Shown here in pieces: positions 32,131-45,751 of a stretch of DNA of 64,000 nt. Positions within the stretch are counted from its first letter, which is position 1. Each line of letters opens with the position of its first letter. The notes beneath the pieces are model-generated. The model ran no database searches, was not told the DNA's origin, and saw nothing but the letters and a program-made list of their open reading frames with translations. Made by a program: the position numbers and the translations under genes. The DNA is from Cocos nucifera (Eukaryota > Streptophyta > Magnoliopsida > Arecales > Arecaceae). The stretch spans positions 124,001 through 188,000 of the forward strand of contig QRFJ01003355.1 of assembly GCA_006176705.1 (NCBI GenBank). Reading direction: 5' to 3'.

Positions 32131-34920
32131 ATTCTTCGACGATAGGCACAATTAAAAAATTAGCAGCAATGATGGCCATTTCTATTTTCATTCTAATTCA
32201 TTTTGATTTCAATTTTGATTTTAATTTTGATCTCAAATCAAACTCATCTTAAACGGATTTGCACTTGATTCTCGCACATCTAGTAAAATAGTTTCCTTCC
32301 CCTTTCTTTATATACTCTCTGAGGTTGTGGCTTGTGAATATAAAGAATAATGATTTGTTGAAGTTTAAAGTATGATGAACGTTTTCTGAACTTATAGATA
32401 TTAAAACCCTACATTTTTCACAATACATTTTAGGTCCAAATGACCAGGTCGCTCTACCATCCTAGTATTACATCAGGGTTGAGCTTGGCTATGCGTAAAA
32501 CGGTTACTATCATATAGAAATTATGGTAGGTCTAGGATAAAGTTTGAATAAATTAGAAGTTGGCTGCTGGAAGTAGAAGATAATATTCTTTGGTTCAAGC
32601 GAGTACGTTGCTGTTGCTATCTAGAAGACTAATTTTTTAAAAAAATTTATCATTGTGGTCAACCGATTGCATGAAAATAACACCTTATTTTTTTTTAGAA
32701 AAAAACATTTTATGATGCGGCATAGAGATCTTACTGAAGTATATTGAGCTCTCTTGTTGCTCCTTTAGTATTGTTGTATTAATTGTCAGTTTAAGAAGCA
32801 ATAAAAAGTTTGTACATCAATTATGTAAATATTTATATGAGAATTTTGTGCTATGGAAGCATGTCTCTAATAAAAAAAAAAATGCAACAAAGGCAAATAG
32901 AAAAAAAATAATTTTGTATTGTTGGCATGAGCGGGATAAATATCATATATTACATTATTATAGTAAATTGCACCAACTTTATGTATTACACCAATCTCTT
33001 TTTGTCCCCACAATGCAAAGATTTCTCCATAAGAAGGTGAGCCTTGTCATATCACTAGACCATCAAAGAACTCATGGCAAGAAATATCACTAAACCATAC
33101 AAAAACTCATTTTATAGGTCTTCCATCCAAACTCATTTTATAGAACAAAGAAATCCTAATATTGACGCAACCAAGTAGATGGGGCTCATACATCAAACAT
33201 CTACGGCTCGCTTGTTTGAAGGTGCATTCTAATTGCCAATGTAGGTTTGGTGCTGGTCTCACCTTATTTTGGTTCCATGACATTTTCTTATAGAATGGGA
33301 CATCATGTTGTAAAGTTAAGGGAAAAAATCACAAATAATCCAAATAGAGCTATATTTTTAGATACATGCCCAAAATGCTAATGTTAAGAGCATCAAATCT
33401 TGCTAAAAGTGAATTGAAAAAGAAAAATCTTGGAGCTATATTGATACAGAAATTTTTTATCACTTAATAACAAACTATGCATCTTCCATTTGATATTGTA
33501 GCATCATGACTTTAGCTGGGAAAAATATTGAGAATATTTCTAGAAGCCATGTTGAAAAGAATATAAATCTACAATTTGATCCATCAGATTTGCAAAATTC
33601 TATTAAGAATGAAAAGGAAAGTTCTTACATGCACCGTGCAATGAGACATCAAGCTGCAGTATTATGTTCATGGTATAGACTACATCATCTTATTTAACAG
33701 TAAGCCTTTCTTGATCCAGGCTACCAGTGGACATCTACAGTGTTATCACTAAATACTCGTTGGAAAAGCCAATGCTGTTTGATACCCTATTAATTCGTAC
33801 TGTTCTTCTGCATACGTCAGTAATCTTGCCATTATTTTGTTTTCTGAGAGAAAGTTATATACTTTTTAACTTTGGTATTCCTGAGGCTGAGTCTTATCTT
33901 CCTTAATTAATAAAAGACACGGAAAATTCAACGGATAGAAGGTCCCCATCAATCCTATTTTCCTGAAACTTCATCACTTTAATGACTCAGAAGCCACGAG
34001 AAGGCCATTCAACCATGCAATAGTAGCTAAGAGACTTATATACAGATAAATAAAATAGATGTTTGGAATATTTTGAGATCTATACGATGCGTGATCTAAT
34101 GATTAGGATCATTATAAAAAAAGGTTATTCTTTCATACAAAAGATACAATGCAAACCTCCAATGGTAGATGTATAAGAAATCATCTCTTTGATCCAAGAA
34201 AGTCTACTAGCATCATTTCTTAATATTATCATATCTATATGCCTGAAAGTCATTTGCTCGCTAGGACTAGCATCCTTCCATTCCAAAAGTTCAGAAAACC
34301 AAATGAAAAAGATTTCTTTGTAACCAAACTTTACCGGCATCACTCTCTTCTTTTGGTTCCATCTTCCCTCCTCCTATGCCTGGGAGAAATTATCGGTTGG
34401 ATTAGGTCCACCGTTAAATTAGTGGACCAGTCCAGTCCAATGAAAAAGCAATACAGTCCAATACGAATAAAGAAGAAAGATGGGTATAAAATGTTGAAGG
34501 ATATTTTTGTCTATGTTGCTTTCCAATTGGATTGGTCTGCCAACGCAGCAATAGATCTAATCCAGCTAAATATTTCTTCAGCTCAGAAGAAATTATTGAT
34601 TGGACTAGATCATCCTTTCTCCATGTTCTTTCAATTTCCTTTTTCCTCAGATCATCAAGAGGAAATATTAGATGAACCATATAGAGTAAATTCCCACCTC
34701 TGTTTTGAACTTGAATAATTTAAATATAAAGGGAAGTAACGTGGCTTGGACTTGATCTACCGCACCTGTCGATCTGATCTCCCTCCATCATGCTAATTAT
34801 GCAATGATGGTAGGTATATCTTTATATATTTAAAAGAAACAAAATCCAAAATATGTAATACTTAAAGAGTATGATAATGTATATTATAACGATAATTAAG
34901 GGTGATGAGAAATACGTTGG
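32131..34920. other. Intergenic upstream of the phosphatase gene
   Basis: AT-rich, with A-runs and no convincing coding region. Open frames at 34239-34718 (+) and 34414-34680 (-) overlap each other and match nothing I know. Confidence 0.5.
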
Positions 34921-34927
34921 CGGTGGA

Positions 34928-34935
34928 TATAAATA
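34928..34935 (+). promoter_or_regulatory. TATA box of the PFA-DSP gene
   Basis: TATAAATA, 118 bp before the start codon, followed by GC-richer leader sequence. This is the expected plant position, with transcription starting about 30 bp downstream. Confidence 0.65.
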
Positions 34936-35045
34936 AGCAACGTCGCTGGGCTTTCTTTTCTTGCACATAGCCTGTTCGTTCTAAGAAGATCTTTGAAGAT
35001 TCCGCGCCTGAGTGGGGAGGAGCGAGAAAGAATATTCCCTCAGTG

Positions 35046-38000
35046 ATGAAACTGGAGATGGGAAAGCAAACGGTAACGACCCCGGAGGAGGACGAGACGG
35101 AGGAGGCGATGGTGACGGCAGCGGAGCCCCGGCCGTCCTCCTACTATTCGTCCTACAAAGTCGACGGCGAGGCGGCGGCCACGGCCGTGGCCGAAGCGGC
35201 GAGGGAAGGAGGGGAGGAGCTGGTCGTTCCGCCGCTGAATTTCGCGATGGTGGACCACGGCGTCTTCCGCTCGGGGTTTCCGGACACCGCCAATTTCAGC
35301 TTCTTGGAGACCCTCCAACTCCGCTCCATTCTGTGAGTGATTTCAGGAATTTTTCCTCATCTTGTTTTCTTTTCTTGGATCGCTTTGGCATTGCTCATCT
35401 CGCGTTCTTTTCGGTGGTTTTTTTGCGGATTTTTCTTTCAGGTGTCTTTGCCCGGAGCCCTACCCGGAGGCCAACACGGAGTTTCTCCGGTCGCATGGGA
35501 TCAAGCTCTTCCAGTTTGGAATCGACGGTCGTAAGGTATAGCTTCTTTTGGTTTTTCCCCATTTTTCTGTTCTTGAATTCGAATACATATGGCGTTTCCG
35601 GAAGTTGTTTCTGTGCCCGGCGAGTAGTAGATAATGATCACAATAACCATGACCGTCGAGCCTTGTTGCCACTATTGAGATCGGCTTTCTGATTCCTTGT
35701 TCTCTTCCAATTATTAGCCTCCACCTTTAAACGGAGATTCAAGAACCTTTCTGCTTTGGGCTTGCAAGATGTTGTCGTAATAGTTGTGCATTTATCATGA
35801 TTTCGCTTCTACATTGTTTGAGCGATCATTGCAAACATGGTTTCACCATTAACAAACCATATATGACCTGTCTGTTGTATAAATATTAGTTTCCTAATTA
35901 AGTGATTCAGGCTTTGTATTTGGTTGGGATTTGATCCTTTCAATAATTATCTCTGTGGATTCTCCTCATTCTGCTGAAGCTTATTTGACTAAAACTAAAG
36001 CCACATTCACCAAGTCTTGCCAAGACTAAGTGATGGCCTGTGTAATTTTCTTTTCCTGCCAAGTTGTACAGCTCTTATTCATCCCATTTCCATTCATGTT
36101 TGTTTAGATCTTCTTCCTGTTAGTGACGTAGAATAGGTAAACTCCTCTTCTTCAGGTTCGTATCGGGTTTTCAGGAGGTGCATGTTACTTTTTCCACCAT
36201 CATGTTTTTTGTTGTTTGTGATTTTTCTCCTAGATATTTTGGACAAATCTCATTTCTTAGTGTCCTATAATGTTGGCAATGTTTCTATCTGCCAAAAAAA
36301 TATAGGGAGATAAGGCCTTAATTTTTTATCCTTCTTTATTGGATGATTAAAGAACATTTTAACTCACATATTCTGCTCAAGTTGTCATATATTCTGCTTC
36401 TAACTTTTGGTGTTGCCAATATATCAGTCCGTACTGTTTTGTCCAATTTGCTTCATTCTTTATTCCATCATTTAAATTTTTGAATCAGTCAAATATTCCT
36501 CCTTCATGATTGATTTCAAACTTCTGAATAATGACTTTGTCGGCTTAGCTTTCTTGTCACAAGCTGAGAATGAATCTCCATATCCTTGTTACTGTCAACA
36601 CAAATCCCACATTAACCAAACCCTTTATTTAGAAATACATAACAATAAAGTAGGATTTTTTGGTTCGCTCACATTTTCAATCCTAGCATGCAAAAACACT
36701 TACAACTTATGTAAGGTTGTTATATGTAAAACATCCTCTCAAGTTTATAAAATCAATACACTTATTTCTATTTTTTTTCTTTCTCCAAAATCAAATTGCT
36801 CAAATTATTGCCTATGATATTCATATAGGTGTAGGTCTTATGTTTTATATTAATCACAAAAATTAGTGATTCGGAGGATTCTTGATGCTGGCAAAAAATG
36901 AACAGGATGACCTGGGATTTTGCTCACTAAGTGGCCATCCTTCTGTCCATGTGGGAAAATCTCTAAGCCAAGGTAATGGTTATAGTTGAAAGAAAGACAA
37001 TTCCAACCAACAAATCACTTTTTGGCTCAAAATTTTGGATTATTAATCATGAAAATCCTTGCTAAGATAACACATCGAGCTAAGGAACTCTTGAATTAGG
37101 ATTAGTATGAAATGTAATGCCTCTTTTAAAGAACTGACCACCTTGCCATATTCTTTAGCTTTAACACGATACTTATCACTGGATAAAAGCATTCTCTAAA
37201 AGGTCTATGCCTTACTTATCACAAGGTGCTCTGTTCCTCGAAAGAAGTTTTGCTTTCCAAGTACAGGTTCAAGGAGTAAAAGAAATTTCAATGGCTTAAC
37301 AGTTATATAGGTGTAAAAGTGGTCAATCCGTTATCTAAGAAATGAAATTTGAGTACCTAAGCTTTAAGAGGTTGTGCAAGGGTTATAAATGCATATTGGC
37401 TAACACTATATGACATTTTGATAGAATATGCAAGATGTTTAGTTGATATAAGAAGGATATTTATAAAATCATTGAATTTAAAAGTATATTAATAGCTTTG
37501 TTAGATTTCATTATTTTGGTTCCAATAATTCGGGGAAGGAACTAAGAGTAAAGGTGTGTAGGTTGCAACACATGATTTACGCTGATGCATAAAGGATCCT
37601 GTTAGAGTATGTTTGTGTATGTATGTATGTATTCTTGCATGTTTATGAAAGGAGACATCCAGAAGAATTAGTCACAGTAAATAAAGCTGCTTCATGCTGG
37701 GCAGTAAACAGAAACCTGTCAATCTTCCTCTGGGTTTGCACATTTGACATACTCAAGACCTACTTAATATGCCGTAGCAAGTTTTTAGACGTTATGTTTG
37801 TATGTGCAATATAACAACATTTTATCAATGATGTGCCAACTTCGTAGCAATTTACAATGGAGAGATAACATCTCAGAAATATGTTCATGGTCTAATGGCT
37901 CTGAAACAAGGGCAAAGATTTAATTCTCAAACCTTCGACTATCTGCATAATCTAGGCAACATCAAGCATAAAGGATAAGTTCTGTGTTGTATTCTATCTG

Positions 38001-41000
38001 TAAGTCATCCAATTTTTAGTGTAATAACTAACAGCAGTAAGGGGTGCAGATCCCAATACAAACCAGTGGAGTGTATAGGTGTTCACTGGTTTGACCAATG
38101 TCAATGTTTAATGATTAATTTCCATTCTGTTTATAGAAAAGTTCTATTTTTGCTGTTGTTATGGCCTTTCCTCTGTCTTGTTGATGTCAGGCAACCCTTC
38201 CCTTTTCTAAGGTTAAGAATATAATGTTGGACTGAATTACTATGTAAACTTAAGGGTTTGGATAAGCTTCATAGTTTCCACTATCAGTGAAACAGAGTTT
38301 TTATCAAGTTAAAGAGTTATTGTCAAGATGCTTATCCTTTTCAGATCGACTCTGTATTTTTTTCTCCTTTTCATAATGTTCTGTGATTAAGGGATCGTAT
38401 TTTCTTGATTTTTCTCATTGTCATACCGATGTTGGACAACTCTTGGCTTTCCCTCTCACATTCAACTGTTAGTTGTAATATACTGGAGAAGATCTGCCAT
38501 TCATACTTCCATGGATATGTTTTGTATTGCTCATTCATGTTGCAGGTGAAAGGAAGAAACATGTAGCTTTCTGTAAAATGTTTTTCTATCATGTTACAAG
38601 TGAAAGAAGAAAGATGTAGTTTTCTGCAAAATGTTTTTCTATCAATCTGTCAAACTTTTCTTTTTCATAAATAAGAAGCATAGTCTACTTTCACCTTTAT
38701 GAGGAAGTGGATGGTATTGTACATTTGGTATTTGGACTCTACAATTTGAGCTATTCTGGTATCAAGCCAACTGCTACACCCTTTTTATAAAATGGCAACA
38801 TATGTTTGATATCTCAAAATCTGTTTAATATTTCAAAATCTCCATGTGTGAATGATCTATAATGTAGCAAATGTTTTTAATATTTATGCCATATATTATG
38901 TAATGCTTCATGTGGTAAAGTATAGAAAAACCTAACGCTACATTTTATTAGCATTCCACATTCCTGTTCTTGTGTTGCTTATTTTTGGAGTTTCTGGGGT
39001 TGCCTATGTCAGATCTTGGAAAAATTTGAGGTTTTATAAATATTTGGTAGATTTCCTTACTTGTCCACTGGCATTCTAGGTTTTATGGCTGTGTTGTTGT
39101 GCACTTGGCACTGATAACAAGTGCCAGGGCCATTTATCCAGACTTTAATCTGGATTACTTGACATGGGTAATAATGTAGAATACAAAGAAATAATTTATG
39201 GCAGGTCATGCCATCCGGATGCCTATAAATATCAGTAGTCCAAAATCTCTAAAGGGCTTTTGTGTAACATGTGTATTATGGCAAGGTCCCTCTCTTCCTA
39301 CATTCGACTTCACTAGCTTTGGGGCCTCGAACCATAGATGATTGATGCTAGGTTGAGTGCTGCACATGCAACATTTTCTATTTTTCATCATACTTTGGTC
39401 CATATAACTGATCCCATATATATGGGGTAAGACTAGTTTTTAGGTTAGATAATGCCTTGGTCCATATTACCGACTGCATGTAGATGGTAAGGTCAGTCAA
39501 CTTTAGTTGTTTGATTGCTTTGTGGAAACCTGCATTGGCATCTTGTTCATTTATGTCTGCCTGACTTTTGTAGTTTCTAAATTCTTTCCAGAATCTGCTA
39601 TTACAACATATTGTTTGACCACACATGAAGGAGAATGAAGTTGTAAACATACTGTTTAGGCATGCAATTCCTGAAGATACCAAAGGAGTGATGTTAGATA
39701 GATGGAGAGGTGGGGCATGCATTTAGTTTATTTGCATAGAGTTAGCAAGGGTAGAATTGAAGTCTAGATGTGAGGGAATTTGAAAATTATCAAAGGACCA
39801 TTGGTTGCCATGAGATGTCAAAAGTTATTTGTAATGATGATGAGTAACAAAATCAGTGACAATGCACAAGGATATGATCGGACTTATATATGTTCCACTT
39901 CATAATGCACTGGTAGAAAATTGAACGGAAATGAGGTGATGTAGGGGGTAGGACATGAAAAGCTTTGCACCACATATGTGTAGCTTTTGCAACACACAAC
40001 CAGATAGAAGATATGATAATCAATTGGTTTCGTGTTCCAATCATGGTCAAGTGTAGGGACTATGGAGTCTCTATCATATGTTCTTTGAGACCCTAATTTT
40101 TGTCCATACACATTTCTGCATATATTCCGAAAGACAACCACAAAGACCAATATATATTTGCTTGTAGATATGAACAGTCTTCAGAAATAACCAAACAAGG
40201 TATCCATGGGTTACAAACAGCAAGTTTTTAGAATAGCTAACAAGTTTCTTGTATATAAAAATAAATTTGTATCACAGTAGAAGCTCTCTTTAAATTATAC
40301 CAATCTCAGTTCAGCATCAGTACGTACAAGTGCTCCTTGAATAACATGCACAGGTTTAAATAGTCCAGTATAAATTTGGATTTCCCTCCTTTATGGTGGT
40401 TAAAGACACGAGAGAGGTTCCAGAAGAAGGTATTCTTGAGTTAGGGATGCTAGGCTTTTCTACTAGGTAAAGAATGTTCAGCTATGTGAATAACCAGACT
40501 GAATGTCAATACTGGTTATATATTACAATCCGGGTGGTCAAAGCAAAATGAATGAAACCATATTAACCAATCCTTGGTTGTTTACTTACCACTGTTGTAC
40601 CTCGATATCTCTGCTAAGTTGCTTGCTAGGGGTTATCTTCAATAAGAATGCATTTGCTAAAGACGACCAGGGTAAGAGAAGTTTAATGTGTCATACAGAA
40701 CAAGTTTTTTGGATTACTAGAAATAAACTTGCTGTACATAAGAATTGAATCCTGTTGCACTATAAAACATGTCCTATGATGCTTCATGATATCCCACAAC
40801 AGCTTGTTTCCTGCAGCAGATACTTGTAGACCGTGGAAACTAGTGGATGTTTAAATGGGTTTAAGTTAAATATGAAGTAGTCTTCTTTGAGAAGTGGTTA
40901 AAGAAAAATCAATTAGGCCAGAAAAGGATGTCTGCAGAGTGATTATAAAGTAAAGAATGTTCAGTCAGATTGAATGATGCTCTAGACTCTAGAGGTTAAT

Positions 41001-43314
41001 ATCCATTTTGGAATTAATTTTAGAGTTTCTAGATTCTAGAATTAAAAGAATTAAATTTTTAGTAAAACTTGGTTTTTGAGGTGCTTAGATTTAACAAAAA
41101 CAGATTTTTTAATTACTCTATGTATTGACTTGATGCTTTTTACCCTTTAATTGAGTTTTTTGCTATTGCTCGTAATTTTAATGTTTAAGAGTATGTCACA
41201 ACAAGAGAGTGGAGGTGGATTGTTGGTGGTGCGATCTCTACATAGAATATGAGGAAGTAATCGGGTGCATGAATTTTCTACGTGTTACCGCCTGTTGGAT
41301 GAAGATCCAAGATGCAGTGGATGGGTGGATACATGGATGGTTTCAAGATCAGTGGAACCTTTGCTTAATTTATATAGAATAAAGGATGCTTGGTGGAATT
41401 TGTGGAAATTTTTGGTTTTACTTTTGCAGAAGGTCCTTTGCATTGGGCAGATTCTCTTTATCTTCTCTTACGGTCAAGAAACGAATTTGAGAAAGATAAT
41501 AGAATCTGTATTGATCTCTCTCTTTTTTGTGTTTGCATGTGCACATGCCAAACTCTTAACTCATGATAAATTATGGAAGACTTATCCCTATCAATTGAAG
41601 CAAGACTCTTTCTTAGTCATCTTCATTCATGGTTGTATACCATCTAAGGAATCTAATCTCTACGACTTCATTCTCTTTCAACAAATCGGGAAAGAAAATA
41701 GGGCAACTGACAGGTGTAAAAGAGAGTTGTATTTAAGAAGAAGTATTCACTTTAGTATGCCATTTTATATGTTTGCTCCTGCTTAGAATTGTGATGAGGC
41801 TGCAACTTTAAATTATTGTTAATTGAAGGCAAACACCACACCCATGCTGCTGAAGGTCATGATAATTTCCCTGCCTGAATATCAATTGTTCTTCCTTGCA
41901 ACAACCAAGGATCCAACCAAAAAGATTTATTTCATTTGGTACTCTTTTTTTATGAACTGTGACTTGTCATGCTCAGATGAACACTGTCCGAGCTCGGTTG
42001 GATGCCAGGGGCAATTTATCTACAGTAGTGCTAGCCTTAACATGCAAGTATTATTCCATCAATACGAGGTTGGATTTATTAATCAAGGTCTGATACATCA
42101 AAGTTTAACAGTGTTCTAAAAGTATCTCACAAGTAAAAACATGTTCTACAAGTATCTTACAAGTGAAGTCAACCTTTTAGAAATCAGTGCTGATTACCTG
42201 GCTGAGGCAACTGTTACTAAGTGATTATTTACCATGAATCCTGAAATGTTGGTCAGAGGATCGGAGACCTCCCTAACTGTTTATGCGGCCAGAAAATTAT
42301 CATGCAACTTGGCAATAACCCATAAAGTTCGTTAGTGAGCCAGAAAAGGCGAGATTTCATATGGAAATTGATTCTTCTTTTGAGGCACCAATCATAAACC
42401 AGCAGTCAAGTTGACATAAAGATTCCTGTTGACAAAACTTGGCATGATTTTTCCATTTGTACTGAGGGACTTACTTCACTTAGCATGAGAATCAACTTAA
42501 ATCTATCGACTTTCTAGAATCCAAGGCCTTCTTTGGGTTTGTAGATCATTCGCAGTTGAGTTCTTTGCGCAGCTAATGAACGGCAATCACTTCAAGCAAA
42601 AGCATTCCTGGACACTTTAGAGATCTCATTCCCACATCAGGTCTCTCTTTATTGTTGAGCAACCTACCTCCCATAGGCCAAATCTCATACCCTTATTGCA
42701 GAGATAATTTACAGGACACTTCTATACGGTTTCATGATCTAATTACTTTTCTTATCTTTATTTATTTTTGCTACTTCATGTTTCTTTTTGTTTAAGTTGT
42801 AAAGAATACACTAACAGAAAATATTCCTTGCAGGAACCTTTTGTCAACATTCCAGAAGATACAATTCGTGAGGCTCTCAAAGTTGTCCTTGGTATCAATC
42901 ATGCGCAATCTGTTTTTACTTGCTTGCTGGACGGAATTCGGTTGAATTCCTCTGCTTAAGATTTATATCACCCAATTGTTAATTGCAGATGTCCGAAATC
43001 ACCCATTGCTTATTCATTGCAAACGAGGAAAGGTAAAAAGTCAACTTCAATCCTCTCCTTGCTTTGATTGTCCAAATTATGTTAAACTGAAAACCCTCTT
43101 ATCTTGGTAATATGAACTTGTCCAGCATCGAACTGGTTGTGTGGTAGGATGCTTGAGAAAACTGCAGCGATGGTGCCTCTCTTCAATATTTGATGAGTAC
43201 CAGCGGTTCGCTGCTGCCAAAACTAGGGTTTCTGATCAGAGGTTTATGGAGTTATTTGACATCTCAAGCTTAAAACATCTGTCATCTTCATTTTCATGTT
43301 CAAAGAGCTCATAG
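35046..43314 (+). CDS. Plant and fungal atypical dual-specificity phosphatase (PFA-DSP, Siw14-type), five exons
   Basis: Exons 35046-35332, 35442-35535, 42834-42891, 42989-43032 and 43126-43314 splice in frame at GT...AG sites to a 223-residue protein (stop TAG 43312). Residues 1-62 are an acidic, Ala-rich leader. The domain starts at about 63 (PPLNFAMVDHGVFRSGFPD). It has LCPEPYPEANTEFL, then IKLFQFGIDGRKEPFVNIP across the exon 2/3 join, and the signature HCKRGKHRTG, with nucleophile Cys157 and Arg163. The C-terminus reads SIFDEYQRFAAAKTRVSDQR. Length and motifs fit Arabidopsis PFA-DSP1 (At1g05000). Family members cleave the 5-beta-phosphate of inositol pyrophosphates and act in stress and phosphate signalling. 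The start is the first ATG after the leader; another in-frame ATG lies at 35058. Exon 1 is GC-rich. All key residues are present. Confidence 0.93.
35536..42833 (+). other. Intron 2 of the PFA-DSP gene (7.3 kb)
   Basis: Starts GTATAG, ends CCTTGCAG. It is far longer than the gene's other introns (109, 97 and 93 bp). It is AT-rich without clear transposon ends. One open frame of 173 codons (41265-41786) lies inside but resembles no known protein. Confidence 0.9.
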
Positions 43315-45544
43315 GGAGGGCAACTTTTCTTCATCTGGAGAAATTATGAGTTCACTCTGTCGCATTCCATTGGCATTGGTGATAAGCTAGAAAAGAATCT
43401 TTTTCTTTGCAGTAGCAATGTTGAACTGCATAAAATCTGGGATAAATGGTGGCAGTAGTTGAGTTCGTTTATGGCTATCTATTATTCTGGTATACAAAGC
43501 TTTTTGATTTAGACATTTATGAGCAAATTGCTAGTACTTTCCTTAAGATCCCTTGCATATATATTTAATTTCTCCAGTTGCAACATGTGAATTCCAATAA
43601 CAATTTATTAATGTCTTGATGCAAGAATTACAAGTCCTCTTATTGGTATCAGAATCATGTTCAACAAAACTTCAAAAGGATCCTTTTTTCCTAAAATTTG
43701 AAGGATAGCTTCATTTGTAATCTTTCATTTTTTTGTGCTTATCTCGTCCCAAGATTTCCAGCAAGCTGCTTACAAGCATTCTACTATGTTAGTCCTTTTT
43801 CTTTCCCATTTCAGACTTTTTCTTTCCTTTTCTGGTTATCCATACACATTTGCTGCATATCCTTTCTCATGAGGTGCGTTGCATCAGTTCAAGTCTGTGC
43901 TATCTTTTTTGCATGACCATTTTCAAAACCTATCATCTTTAACGCCTATGGAGGATTTAATATCTGCAGGTCCGTTTTGTTCTTGAACTTGGCTCAAATG
44001 CAGATTTATTTATGGGTGACTGATACAAATTCTTGAAGGACCTTCTTTGTGTATATAGACCATGAAATTGGCTTATCTCCTAATATCATGAACTAGAATA
44101 TGAAAATCTTATTCATGGCCAAAAAATGGATTCAGTTGCCAAAAGGACTCTCACACATTTGCTGGCACCCCCGTCCTCAGTGCCACCACTGGGAGAAGAA
44201 CAAGCTCAAGAAAAGAAGAATATGGAGCCCACACATGTGGAAGTTATGGTCACATAGTTTCATGGCCGGTGATTAATTGCTTGTTAAAGAAGTTTGGCAT
44301 ACTTTATCGGATAACATCCTTCATGCACTCGGATTTGTAAAGCCGCAAACCCATTTAATAAATTTAATCGTCTTCTACTCTTCAAAATACAATTTTAAGC
44401 CCCCCGTGTGGGTTGCAAATCCTACAGGACTCCCCATTAAAAAGCATTTAGGAGGAAAGAGAAGGGACAAAATCTCCAACATTATAACAAAAAGAGATGT
44501 AAAATCCATGATTTCCTTGTACAATTATTTTTTATATGATTTTTTTTTTCTATACGTTGATGGAAAATTGTGCATGCCCAATATTTTTGATATGAGCATA
44601 ACTTGTTTGCCTTCGGGATGGAACATGGAGTTGCTTTCTACCAGTCAAGTGTTTTTTTTTGGGTGAACTGGAGTACTTGAAACATCGTTACAATTGGCTA
44701 TTGTAAATACATCCAATGCTTGTTTGAGGTTTGAGCGACCTCAAGCTAGTCAAATTTGGTCTATTTTAGAATTGAATTGAGCTAGCATAGGTCATTTAAT
44801 TGAGTCCATTGTTGAGCTTTTCGCAAAAAACTCATTTAAAAAATCCAGTGAGTGAATAAGGTTGAAATGTTTCTCAGGACTATTATATTTATATATTTAT
44901 GCTTCCAGTTTTATTTCAATTAAATATATTTTATATCAATTTATTAATTTAAATATTAAATATGAAAATAATATATACATAAAAAATAATTAAAATAATA
45001 TATAATTATGATATCTATGTTTTGAAGTTAATCTAGCTTTAGTTTAGCTCATATTTATAATGATCAAACTAAACTTGAACTGAATTGCTAACAAAAGAAT
45101 GAGCTAGCTCATGAAAAATTCACTTGTTTGACAAAGTCTCGGTATTATCAGCAAAACATAAGTCCCTCAAGGCAAATGAAGTCCATCAGTGTCATATTTC
45201 ACAATCAAGTAATAATAGCAACCTCCCTTTTTTTAGGAAATGTGACATCAATTTCTTTATTTTATTGAAAGGTTGAAATGTGATCAATGGCAAATTAACA
45301 TAATAATCATTCTTTTTGAGAATTGGGATGGAAGCCTAGCCTGTATCAAGTGTAGGTTTGAAACCTAGCTCACCGATATTAACATGCGACGACTTTTCTT
45401 ACTGAACTAGTTAATACTATCAATTTATCTAGTAATTTTAAAAAATAAAAAGAGATCTCCATTTTAGGAATGTAAAATCATATTTTATTTTTTCAAGGAA
45501 TATAGAAGAGAATGTTTAACCCAAAGTAGAAAAACTCAAATTTC
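43315..45544. other. 3' region of PFA-DSP gene and intergenic DNA
   Basis: 43315-43640 probably holds the 3' untranslated region. The rest is AT-rich. The open frame at 44277-44666 has no recognisable domain. No RNA gene seen. Confidence 0.5.
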
Positions 45545-45562
45545 AGAGATTTTGAAGAGCAG
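45545..45562. other. Left target-site duplication of LINE
   Basis: AGAGATTTTGAAGAGCAG; an identical 18-bp copy lies at 51172-51189. Confidence 0.9.
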
Positions 45563-45751
45563 AAAGGCATTCGATTTCTTGCAAAGCCGAATAGGCAATT
45601 TTTATACAATGATTGTTGGGGTTTTTTAGTTGGTGCTTTAAGATTTATGCTCAGAAGCTTTTTCGTATGATCACTGATAATCGACTAAGATGCAGCAGTC
45701 GACGGCATCGGAGGAGAAGGCGGGCAACCCTGGGAATCGCTAGGGGGTCTC

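Noticed and set aside
34239..34718. 159-codon frame upstream of the phosphatase gene
   Set aside because: Overlaps an 88-codon antisense frame, no known domain, AT-rich intergenic DNA.
35012..35692. 226-codon frame overlapping the phosphatase exon 1
   Set aside because: It runs in another frame through exon 1, intron 1, exon 2 and intron 2; the spliced PFA-DSP frame is the conserved one.
44277..44666. 129-codon frame downstream of the phosphatase gene
   Set aside because: No recognised domain or gene structure; AT-rich; most likely chance.
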